Shown in pieces: positions 48,631 through 59,640 of a stretch of 64,000 nt of DNA. A program made the translations under genes and the position numbers. Where the stretch lies: the NCBI GenBank assembly GCA_016647705.1, contig CM028328.1, positions 46,618,647 through 46,682,646 of the forward strand, given 5' to 3'. The notes beneath the pieces were generated by a model. The model was not told the DNA's origin. It saw nothing but the letters and a program-made list of their open reading frames with translations, and ran no database searches. The DNA is from Eucommia ulmoides (lineage: Eukaryota > Streptophyta > Magnoliopsida > Garryales > Eucommiaceae). Each line of letters starts with the position of its first letter. The first letter of the stretch is position 1.

Positions 48631-50756
48631 TATTGGCCTAGTGGAATACTCAAGAAGGAGAGTGAATTGGGTAATTAAAAAATTTATCATAATAAAACTT
48701 TAATAAATCAAATAATTAATTTTAATCCTAAATTAAGTATTATCTTTATATCACAGCGGAATTAAATAATCAATTAAGTGCACACCAAATAGTAAAATAA
48801 ACAAAGTAAATATTGCAGCACACCAAGATATATCTCGGTTCATCAAGTTACTCTTGGCTAGTCCAGTCCTCCAAGTCCCACGGAGATTCGCACCCACTAA
48901 TACTTAAGATCCCTTTAAAGATAGGAACCAAACCCTCACATCGATTCTTTTACAGGCTCAGAATCAACCTTTACAATATCATTTTCCTAGACTAAGGAAG
49001 AACCTCTACTTTTTACAAGTTAAAGAATAACCTAATTCTTTTTAACACTAAGGTCAAAGAATCAAAATCTCACCAATCACTCCAAATATCATTTTACCTG
49101 GTAAGGATTGAATCGTTATAAATTTAACTCAAAACACAATTCTATCTAGGAAGAATCACTACCTCAATCTCTTTATAAGAAGAGATTAAAAATTGGCTAC
49201 CTCTGATTAAATACCCCCACCAGTATTTAACTCGTCATACTGCTCACCAATACAAATTAATAAGCAGAAAATCTCACTCGGAGCTTCTACCACCTTAGAC
49301 AAATAATAACTCAATTAATATCCCAAGTCTATTAATAGAAAAAAATGCGAGATTGAAAATATGATTTTAAACAAGATATTGGTAGCAAATAATTTAGCAC
49401 GTAATCAGATTCAAGAAATTGTTTATAAAAATATTTTCTTCAATAAACAAAAAATAATTTCTAAAGATTAATTTCCAAAAATAAACAAGTAATGCACAAT
49501 TAGAAATTAATTGAAAAGATCTCACCCGGAATCCACAGAATAAATAAATAAAGCAATGTAACCTCAAATCCGGTAGCAGCAAAGATTGATAGCAATTGAT
49601 CTTCAAGATCGTCTCTCAGAATAGCTCACACAATATCTCAGAATGATGACTCTTATAACAGCTCACAAATGATCTTAACTCTTATGCTCTCTCGATATTA
49701 TTTTTTACTGCTTAATAAAATATGAAAAACGCAGGTTTATATATATGAAAAATAAATAAGCTCTCTAACAGTTAGTTCCCATGTGTCGTGACATTTAAAT
49801 GCTCTCTTAGACCCTGAATATCATTATGACTTCATTTTGGTTCAATTAACTTAATAATGCCTTTTAAATCTTTCAATTAAGTGTCCCAAATATTTCTCAA
49901 TCTCAATTAGAATAGAATAGAAACAATTTCATGTACCAAATTAAAACTTAATGAACCAACTTAATAGGATTTAAATATTAAGTGAAGTATATCTTAAATA
50001 TAATAATATCCCCGAAATCTCTCTCAAATCTCAACTAAAAATGGCTACTTTGGATATTATTTCGGAATAAACAGAATCCTGAAACAGAGCGTCTGGTTGA
50101 CTGGTCAGTCGACTGCCCAATTCAGGATGTAGCCAAGCCAACATTGCTGCATTCATCGGTCGACCTACCTATCAACTTGGAGATTTAGAGAGTTTAGTTT
50201 ACCTTCACCAGTCGACCTACCTGTCGACTTAGAGATACAGAGAGTTTAGCTTTTCTTCGCCGGTCGACCTGCCTCTCGACTTAGACATACAGGTTGTTTC
50301 TGTTGCTTGGTCCGGTCGACTTGTATATGCTGGATCTCTTCTCTGAACTCGTGTTTAACTTATTCTTTTTTACGTTTTCATCACTTTAATCATTTTTTTT
50401 TTCTAAATTAGCTCCACTAACTTCTTAAATTCCTTTTTAGTTAATTAAAAATATTTCTTTTCAAATTACATATAGGAGCAAATAATTTCACCTCATCAAA
50501 ACACACATAAATAATAAAAACGTTTTGTATTATGTGTGTTCCTAATTGTGATATTAAGAGTTGAGATTCACCCGAGTTGTTTTCCCTAATTTTTTCAAAC
50601 TCTTAATTCTTCATCATCTTGACATCATCATTTAGTATCCATTTAATTTGTCATCATTTTCATCATTGGAATTTAAATAACTGAAACACTCAATTAAACC
50701 ATTAGTTCCACCAAAATATCAACACTTAATTGTTCATCAAAATCTTAGGATCAACA
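48631..50756 (-). mobile_element. Element H: solo LTR of the A-type Copia family
   Basis: 2126 bp matching the LTRs of A from TATTGGCCTAGTGG to CTTAGGATCAACA. The perfect target duplication AGAGG is at 48626-48630 and 50757-50761. GTCGACC sites lie at about 50097-50325. It is more diverged than A and D from each other by eye, so probably an older insertion. No interior. Confidence 0.92.
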
Positions 50757-50761
50757 AGAGG

Positions 50762-52424
50762 GCTATTTGAAGTCTTGCTTGGTTGATACCGGGATTTCCT
50801 AGAATGGGAACATCTGGCTCAGAATGGAGATCACTGTTGATTTGGCTCGGGCTTTGAATGACTTTTTGGATGAGTTTTGGGAGAGGGTTCGAATGGATGG
50901 CTTATTTGGCAAGGCTTCTTCTCTTCCTTTCTCGTATTTTCCTAAGTTCATTTCTAATGCTTTAAGAATTAGCCTATATGCCATGTATATTTTCCTTTTC
51001 ACTTTATGCAAGATTATTTTGTCTAGAGTATACTCAGGTAATCATATTTAAGCAATCAGTTATCTTAATGATTGTTGCGATTTTTGTATAGGATTAATCT
51101 GAATTATGGGGAAGATAAGTTCAATAGTAATTTAGACCAAATATCCTTAGTTATTAGTTAACGAGGTTGTCTAGTTTCGATTCCATCAAGTTTTGATATC
51201 GTTATTTTCTAAGATTGTTATTGAGATTACCTAGGCCCTATATGTTACCCGAGGCTTTTTCAATGACTTTGCTTCCCTTCTTCCATTTTAGACTGAGGGT
51301 AGGCAGGATGGACCTTCCGGAGATGACTCAGAGGAGGAAAAATCAAAGTGATAGAGAAAAACATGTCAGTTACTGACTACTAACAAATGTTCATTTTTTT
51401 TTTGTCCTGGTAGTGTTAATAGAATTTTCTGTTATTTTTCTTCACTCCAGTAAGTAGGGAGTTATAATTTCTATATAATCCATGTAGCAATCTTTGGGTA
51501 GTGATCTCGGTCCAGTTAGTCTAAGTCACTAGGTATTGAGACACCCCTTCGATTTAATACTCAGATTGTATAGAGAGTGTGATTTGCCTAATAGTTTTTG
51601 TGTGGCTACTCAGTGTTTAGAAACTTTCTAAGACTGGTCTTTCTTTTTTCTCTTAGCACTTACTTTTAGGATTTTACAATTTTTTAGAGAATTAGGGTAA
51701 TTTGAGTCGGTCTTGAGGTCTTTCTTGGTTTCGCCCTTATCCCGACTACTTTCCCCATTTGGCTTATTGTCTACTTTTGGTCTTAAATGTATTTAGTTAT
51801 GTGAGGATTCACTTGTTTTTGTTTTTTATGTAGCATTTTTATGGTTTCTTTGAATTGGTTATGTCTAGATAAAGTCTTAACTTATATTAGTCAGTCTTTA
51901 GTTGTTCAACTACCCAATCTTTCAAGATTTTTTCTCAAACGGCCTTGGGTTCTAAGACTTTATCTGTCATTTTTCGCATCGTAAGTCTTCGGGATATTTC
52001 TTTCTCTGTTCCGGTTAGGGAAGTCTTCTGTATTTCTTCAAGGTTACTTGGATACTCCCAGGTTGAAACATGTGTAGCGATTCCACAATCAAGGTTCCTA
52101 AGTTTTCTTTCTAACATTATCAGATTTTTTGTTAATATCTCACTATCGTTTGATTGAAACGAGACATTCCTTTCAACGTTTTGCCTTTGGATAATGGTCT
52201 AATTTAGTATTGAAATTATGTTGTCATTGTTTTTGACTATTCGCAGTATATATATTGTGACAAGAAAATGGATTTATGAAAGTTAGAGTATAAAGACCTG
52301 AGTCGACCTTAGATAAAATAAGCTTGCATTTAGTGATTTGTAGATGTAGTATATAGGCATATAAGATAATACCTACTTTACTATAAAGTAGTTAAGAAAT
52401 CAAAGGAAATGAAGATATAGACCT
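50762..52424 (-). other. Uncharacterised interior of T downstream of gag
   Basis: Pol would be expected here on the minus strand, but I recognise no protease, RT, RNase H or integrase motif. The short frame at 51935-52117 has no known domain. Confidence 0.45.
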
Positions 52425-52883
52425 TTAACCCCCCTCTTCTTTGATGGTCAGGGTTTCTCCTGAGATACCTATGATCCCTTTCTGGATGAGATCCTCGATA
52501 CTGTTATTGAGGTCCTGGCACTTATTGGTGTGGACACTAGTCATTCTGAAGTGATATTGATGGAAAGTGCGACGGTTAAACCTCCAATCGTGAGGGTTTC
52601 CTAAGTTAGGGGCAATAGGTGGTAACAGTTTATTCTTGAAGCAGTAGCGGTAAGCTTGAGATAGTGGCATGTCAAATGAGGTGAACCATGTCCTGAATCG
52701 ATTAGATGTGGAGGTTTGATGAGGCAATTGAATTGTGGTTGGTAATTGATTGTGATTTTGGGGAGAATTGTTGGGATATGGAGTAGAGATGAAATGTTGG
52801 CGTTCTAGGTAGATAAGGGTTGAGATGACCGGTTTGTTCTTATCAATAGATTGGATTATATAGTCCAACTGCTTCCATATCAT
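52425..52883 (-). pseudogene. Tat/Ogre-type gag remnant of element T
   Basis: An open minus-strand stretch of 152 codons. The middle reads FTSFDMPLSQAYRYCFKNKL, like the (F/Y)-x-x-L-x-MPLS-x-AL-x-x-L segment of Tat/Ogre gag. The end has a degenerate C/H cluster (HQYHFRMTSVHTNKCQDLNN) followed by SIEDLIQKGII, matching the family pattern C-x-x-H-x-x-x-GH-x-x-x-x-C-x-x-LK-x-x-I-QDLI-x-x-G (family knowledge). This identifies T as Tat/Ogre-like and confirms its orientation. Further gag pieces probably extend to about 53200. Fossil, broken. Confidence 0.65.
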
Positions 52884-53471
52884 GAAACTATCCCCTAGGA
52901 TTAGGTTTTCCTTAGGTTCGAGGCTCTTTGCCTAGTTAGGTAGGTTTTGGCTTGCAGCGATAACACAAGTGAAGTATTCTAGTTTGCAAGGTTGTTGTGA
53001 ATTTCGGTAGCAATCCATTATCCATGAGAGATCCTATTCTTCCTAACATTTTATCATGCTAAGGGTATCTTCTGGTGACAGTAATTGGACCTCTTCTTGG
53101 AGTAGTGAGGCTGGGTTCATCTGACTCAACATTTATGTCAGGAAGAAAATATCTTTTGGCATCGTCGAGATCTTGGAGTTGTTCTGAGCGCTTCCAATAG
53201 AGAGAGGGATTGGGTCCATTTTACAATCTTGCAAGTAGCTTTCGGATGGCTTTTAGCGAAAGTTACCTAAAGCAAATTTTCTAGGTTTATTAAGTGACTA
53301 ACCAACCTAGACCTCCACCAATGAACTTTTTAGGATACAAATTATCCTTCCTTTATGCGTGGTTATATTCCTAACTATACATTAGTATGTCTATCTAGAT
53401 GATGATGTTCATGCTGTGCAAACGCAATCTTAGGAAGACATAGCTCTAGTAGGCAATTCTTAGATATGTTC

Positions 53472-53507
53472 CGGACAGACCTCAGCTAGCGGACAGACCT
53501 CAGCTAG
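53472..53507. repeat. 18-bp direct repeat, two units
   Basis: CGGACAGACCTCAGCTAG twice in tandem, upstream (in sense) of the gag remnant of T. Confidence 0.9.
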
Positions 53508-53559
53508 AACCTGGCTTTCATAGGACCAAAGAGACTTACAATTTTTGTCTTATCCTTAG

Positions 53560-54140
53560 ATTTTAGAGTTAGGGTCATCTTAGGACTATGGCATGATTTG
53601 ACTTTTTATCCTAAAGGTACGAATCATTCTTCCTAGGACGCTAAGGCGAAATCGTTATTTTGTTTCCTCAAGACATGGACCAGGACTCTTAGGAATTAAT
53701 GACAAAAATATTACTTCTCTTTTTCTTTTCAAAGTAGGGATATTTTTCTCCTAGAACTTGGTGACAGACTCATCGTTTTATTTTAATTTGATCACTGTTC
53801 TTAGGTCCTAGTGACAAAATTAGCCTATATTATTCCTATGGATTATTTTTCTTAGAACTTAGTGATAGGATTGTACTATTTTCTCCTCAAGCATAGATCA
53901 TGGATCCTATGACTTGATGGCAGGATTATCCCTTATTTTTTTTTCTTTTCAAAGTTGGGATAATTACTCATAGGACTTGATGACAGACACATCTTTCTTC
54001 CTCAAAAATGGATTGCTGTTCTTAGGACCTAATGACAAAATTATCCTATATTTTCCTTCAGACTGTGGATCATTTTCCCTAGGACCTAATGGCAACTCTA
54101 TCTTTTTTCTTTCTTCAGAGATGGATTGTCATTCTTAGTG
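53560..54140. repeat. ~80-bp degenerate tandem repeats in the leader of T
   Basis: Six or seven diverged units contain TTAGGACYTARTGACAAAATTATCC and TTTTCTTCARAC-like tracts. They lie between primer site and gag in T's sense direction. No coding. Confidence 0.7.
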
Positions 54141-55731
54141 CTTGAGGAAGAGTATAAGATGCCTTTGATTTCATGATATTTACTAAGGGTGAATTCATTT
54201 TGACGGTCAGATTGTCGAATTTTGCTAGTCCTTGAGCAAAACACCCACATAATAAATTAAACTACCACAACTAATTAACTAACTTTGATACTAAACACGA
54301 AAAAACATAAATGAACTATAAGTAAAGGCATGCGAGTTCCGAATTCACCTGATAAACCAAAATGTTTTTCCCTCAATGGCCCCTAATCAAATCAAGTTCA
54401 CGAATAAAACACACCACATCGTGTTCTAGAATTTCAACACTTAATATCAGTAAAGGCCATTCTAGATCCATTCAAAGTATGTGTGTGAAAACTCAAATAT
54501 ATAACTATCCAAACACCGGATTGGATTATTCACTAACCAAGCTCATGACTTTAACTGTAAAGGATTAGGAAATCCATATGCTTGACTAGGTTCGACTCTC
54601 CACTAATGTTGTATTGGAAGCTCAAAACAATTAATAGCGTTTGGTTCGATTTTTGGAAAATGGCAAAGGGTATGTCCGAAATAGAAAACAGGTAACCATT
54701 ATAATTCAACGATACCCGAGGCACAACGCTTGACACTCAATCTCACTCGTAACCCCAAACATTTAAGAAACATAACCCTGATCAAACATTTAAGAACATT
54801 ATACTCATTTGTCAAAAGAAACGAAAATAAAACTATATTTACCAAAAGTTTGTTTTTTGTTTTTGTTTTTTTTATCAAACCACACCCCCAAACTTATTTT
54901 ATTTGAATAATTAAAGGGGTGTAGGAATACAATAGAAAAATGACAAGCGAGTACTCTAATACCGAACCAATCAAACGTTCGCCCAAAACCCAACTGCACA
55001 CTTCAAGTAGCATAAACAAATGCTAACTTGATTTTGACTCACATTGTGAGTTTGGTTTAGTGACTTAAGTTTGGAAAATGTTTTATTGGCTAGGGATTTT
55101 GTTACGTGTTCAGAATTGAAACGGCTATAGGCTTTGACAGGGTAACGAGGGGTAAACATTTTACAAAGTAAGCTATAAAGGCTCAAGCGATAAAAATGAA
55201 AGCTTAAATCATGTCTCCTGAACTACCTTGCCTAGGATTTCGACTCAATTTCCCCCCAATCAAGTTCTAGATTCGTTAAAATTGTCATGAACCTGCTATT
55301 GAATAATCAGTGTCAAATCATTTGAATAGCTATACAATGAGTCTACGTGATCGTGTAATTTAGGATCAAAAATGAATTTTACCTAATCTACATACCAAGC
55401 ACATAGAACACATGAATGGGCATTACCCTTGATCTCGATATACAACTAGGGGATAATTTTCATCATCGGGTAATGGCCCAGAAGAACTCAACAACTCAAC
55501 ACACAATTACTACTTCATACATAAACATATTGATACTAATACTAAACAAACATGCATACAATTAAACAATAAAACATTTAAACTTAAACTACATAACTAA
55601 TAACAAGAAACATAATAGCATACTACATATCACCCCCAAACTTAAAACGGGCAGTGTCCACAGTGACCCAACATCTATCTCATCAATTGAAATAAAGCAT
55701 GATGATGAAGGGGGTTTAGAACACGTACCTG

Positions 55732-55754
55732 GGAGGCGAGACAACCTCGCCTCC
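55732..55754 (-). ncRNA. Stem-loop in element F
   Basis: 9-bp arms GGAGGCGAG / CTCGCCTCC around ACAAC. On the sense strand CAGGTACGTGTTC follows. Same position as in B, C, E and G. Confidence 0.6.
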
Positions 55755-55806
55755 GAATGAAGTCAGTAGTGATGGTTTAATTTATTTTGAAAAGTTGGGT
55801 TGCCTC

Positions 55807-56769
55807 TCAAGAAGCGCCCAGAGAAGAGCTTGTCAAAGAGTGGCTTCTACCTATAGTATGTGTCATACAACACAACATATGGCTCTTGATTTTCAATGCC
55901 CTCAATATTGACAAGATGTGGCAATAATTGTCTCGTATTTCAACTCGGCTTTGCTTCGTCTCATGTGTTTGGTTGGCCTGAATGAACGGAGTTAGAAGTG
56001 AGGGAGGACAGGTGAGCCACATCGGATCCTCATAGATGTGATTGGTTTCGATCAATGGTGGCATCTCAATGTGGATCTCAAATGGTGCATAATCACAAGG
56101 GTTATCTTGTGATTTTTCATTGTCTTCGAACAAACCCAAGTTCCTCTCACTTGTATCCAGTTCCTCACAGTGGATTTCAATGCATATGGCGTGTGTGTGT
56201 CTCAGTGCCAACGTTTTTCACTCAGTCTCAATAAACCAGATAAGCTGACCGATTTGTGTCTGAAGAGACATTACAGTTACATCAATTTCAGCGCAGGTCG
56301 TCTCAATATTGTCAAGATGAACCTCATGCTCATTGAGACGGTCATTCGTCTCCCTCCAAAAAGCTTGAGTCTCCCCCATAAATTCAAAGAACATTTCCTC
56401 CAGGGTGGGGGAAGACTCCACATTTTGGTCCGCGGTGTTAATCCATGGAGTTGAAACGGTGGATTTACCCCTCAAGCTTTGGTAGCTTGTTGAATAATTC
56501 CAACTATGAAAATCAAACTCCGCCATGTCTTCCAGTAACCAATAGGCTTCGTCTGCAGTTAGTTGGTCGAATGAGGTGGTGTCATTTCCTCCTTCAACCC
56601 AATTTCTTGTTGCGGCTAGTAACCCATCGATGAAGTTTAGTAGTTGACACTCCCTGGATAAACAATGGTTGGGGAACTGAATTAGCAACTCCTTGTATCG
56701 ATCCCAAGTACAATAAAACAGCTCGGAATCTCGTTGAAAAAAATGTAAAAGTACTCATTGATGAGACAT
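55807..56769 (-). pseudogene. Athila-like gag remnant of element F
   Basis: Two open minus-strand stretches (56218-56688 and 55807-56211). The first contains SRECQLLNFIDGLLAATRN, EAYWLLEDMAEFDFHSW and SLQTQIGQL, almost the same as element B. The second is the downstream, acidic part (for example CEELDTSERNLGLFEDNEK) that in Athila lies between gag core and protease; no protease motif is seen. Fossil with a few breaks. Confidence 0.75.
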
Positions 56770-56876
56770 CTTCAAGTAACCTGCATGAAAAACAAACTAA
56801 AAATTATAAACAATATAAATGCCTAAATTAAAATCAAGTCACTTACTCACAATATCAACAACAGTCTAAAAACCAA

Positions 56877-56894
56877 TCCCTGGCAACGGCGCCA
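56877..56894 (-). other. Primer binding site of element F (tRNA-Asp type)
   Basis: Minus strand TGGCGCCGTTGCCAGGGA, one mismatch to the tRNA-Asp complement. Confidence 0.88.
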
Positions 56895-56900
56895 AAAACT

Positions 56901-58211
56901 TGGTAGCGGAATATTACGTCGCTACTTTTACCGCAAATGTACAGGTCAAGTTTTATAGAATAGTGAATGCGAAGGGTTGTCGTATCTACAAGGATTAGAT
57001 TAAATTATCTCTAAGTACCGCGATTGTCATAGGCGAACTTTATTTAGGCGATTAAATTTTGGTTTTTGTCTTTAGTATACACTATATTAAATTAACAATT
57101 AATTAAACTATAATACTAAGTATATATTATATGGGAATAGATTATCTAGGGATTAAATTCATTTAATTATACGTGTTTGATCCAATCTGGTTTAAATTAA
57201 CGATATTCAAACTATCCGACAATATAGGTATCGAAAACTCACTCACTACCTTTCCCAAGTGTAAAGTGAATGAATATGCAACTACGCGTCAATGCTGATG
57301 TCCCCATCTAGCATCTAAATGAAATTTTTTTATCACATGAGTCTCGCTCCAACTTCACGGATTGCATACTTTCTAACACTCTCCCGAGTCATTAGATCAT
57401 CGCGTTGTGTTTAAACCCTAGTCTGAATCCAAGGTTACCTCTTCCGAGTGTTAAACCTTGATTTCTCAAACCAACCAATATATCATAAAAAGCATACATT
57501 GGGAGTAATAAAATGGTAAACACAATCGGATAAAAATAAACAACCGTTAACGAAACATCGATTTATTCAAACAATGTTTTCATGAACTCAATCAAACCCT
57601 AGACAATATATGTTTAGCTACACATGGACATAACCTAATATTAAACTATAAACAAGCTAAAAAATATCAAATACCAACAAGGGTTTAATAAATAAAGAGA
57701 GAAAGAAAGGAGAATAGCCATTATCTGAAGAATTAACTGTTCTGTGTCCGTGAGTTTTGCTCTGATCTTGTTTCCTCTTCTTGGATTTGTGTTCTCCTCC
57801 CTTTGGTATGGTCTTGGAGCTCTCAAAACATGCCCAAAAACATCCCAAAAAACGTGCATGGTATGAGGGAGAAATGGGGATATTAAGGGATCCAAAATAT
57901 CTAAAAAAATATCCCAAAATATCTAAGCCACCTAGTGTCGGACCGCTGCAGCGGTGGTCAAGCAGAATGTTTCTGTTTGATTGATCGCTGCAGCAGTGAG
58001 CCTATAGTTTTTGAAATTGTCCTTTTTCAATTTTTATCCACTAACGTCCCATCAATTTGCTCGATTTTCAACTATTTTTATCATTTTCATCCTAAACACC
58101 TGATTTATACCAAAACAAATAAAAATGAATTAAAACATATTAAAACATTACAAAAACACTCTAAAACTATCAAAATATTCTTGGAAATAGATAGATAAAA
58201 TCAATCTATCA
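56901..58211 (-). repeat. LTR of element F
   Basis: 1311 bp, TGGTAGCG to ATCTATCA, uninterrupted relative of the B LTR. The perfect palindrome ACCGCTGCAGCGGT is at 57942-57955 and a half site at about 57985. Frames at 57641-57984 are inside it. Confidence 0.85.
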
Positions 58212-59640
58212 TATTAGTACACCCTAGGTAGCCTCTTATCAGAATAGATTTTGACTGGCTTGATGCATTTTAAACCTAAACAAAATATCTTCCTAATGGT
58301 GCATAATTCCTAAGGTATAGGCTTTATGAGAAATGACACTATGCTTAGGACTCGACATGAATCTCCTAGGAAACGGTGACCCAGGATATGCTTACGATTT
58401 GGATCACACAATCCTGATTTAACTGGGTGATGACACTTTCTTATGTTTTAGTAGTTTAACGTGATTTTTCATGATTGAGGTACATTCTTTCATGTTGTCT
58501 TTAGCGGACGAACTTTAGACATGCTTGTTTAGCAAAGCTATGATTATTTTCTTATTCAGAGACGGAATTTTTTTTTTTTTTTTTTTGGTTTATTTAAAAA
58601 GCAAAGATACTGGTGATTCTGTTAAGATATGTTTTAAGTGAATTATTATGGAGGAAATGGGCATCATATTTTGATCTCTATGTCTTGAAGATTTATTAGG
58701 TTAAGTGAAATAATAATTCTTGTTCTTTCCTGTAGCTTGCCCCGTATTCAAATTTTTGAAAACATTTTTTTGGTGTTGAGTAAGCTAGCAATGCATGGGA
58801 TAGAGCAAGAATTCTTACATGGATTATTATGCCCCTATTTGTCCTAGAAGGTTACTCTTTGTACTTAGTATAATAGTAATGTAAATAGCTGTTCAGAAAT
58901 TGAAAATAACATCTCTCTCCAAGATAAGTGTCCTAAGTAGATCAGGGTTTTGGTTATCCTTTATCCTAGGCTCACTATATGTGATTTTGGGTTTTCTTCT
59001 AGCACATCCTAATAGTAGTTCGGTTCCCAAATATTCAAACCTCCAACATCCTCCCCAGGGGAACATCTATCTTTGGTTGGTGGTCCGAGTGAGAAGAGGT
59101 TCGTAGCCAGATCCCAGGGGATGCAACCCCTGACCTTCCTTCTACTAACTTCTCTTTCTAACCTAAGGGTTTTCAGGGCTTAGATAAGTGCGATGAAACC
59201 ACCAACGAAATCTCATACTTTGGTCTTTCTATCCCTAAAAGGGTTACGACTTGGGTGTCCATCATGATATGCAATGCAAAGTGAGTGCTCGTGCGTTGGA
59301 GAGAGTATATAGTAATGTAAATGCAAAAATGTAAAGACAATATTTAAATGTTGTATTTAAAGGCAGCAAATGTAAATGCAGTAAATAAATATAGTAGATA
59401 TACATACATGTAGATATATACATATGAAATGATATGCTTAATATTTTTTTTATTTTTTTTATTGTTGTTTTATTGTTACGATTGTTATTGTTATGTTTTT
59501 GGTAAGGAATTGTTCATGTTTGAAATCAATGGTGTAATGCTTGGCTATTATCAAACAATGAATATGGATTTAGACTCCAACTAGGTTTGACTCTCTTATA
59601 ACTCTTCACCGGAGTCGCTAGCTGACGCACTCTCGATTTT
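58212..59640 (-). other. Leader region of T
   Basis: No gene. A poly-T run lies at about 58567-58586 and an AT-rich ATGTAAATGCAGTAAATA-type simple repeat at about 59310-59440. The primer region TAGCGACTCCGGTGAAGA (minus) is at 59603-59620, about 20 bp inside the LTR. Confidence 0.55.

Larger units (their letters stand above)
54215..58211 (-). mobile_element. Element F: Athila-like element with gag remnant, one LTR visible
   Basis: It reads right to left: LTR 56901-58211, tRNA-Asp primer site 56877-56894, gag remnant, hairpin block and the 3' module. The module ends at about 54215 in GAATTTTGCTAGTCCTTGAGC, without purine tract or second LTR. It is the closest relative of B (same gag, same CTGCAG palindromes). 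It is inserted in the leader of T; no target duplication is identified. Broken, several changes. Confidence 0.82.
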
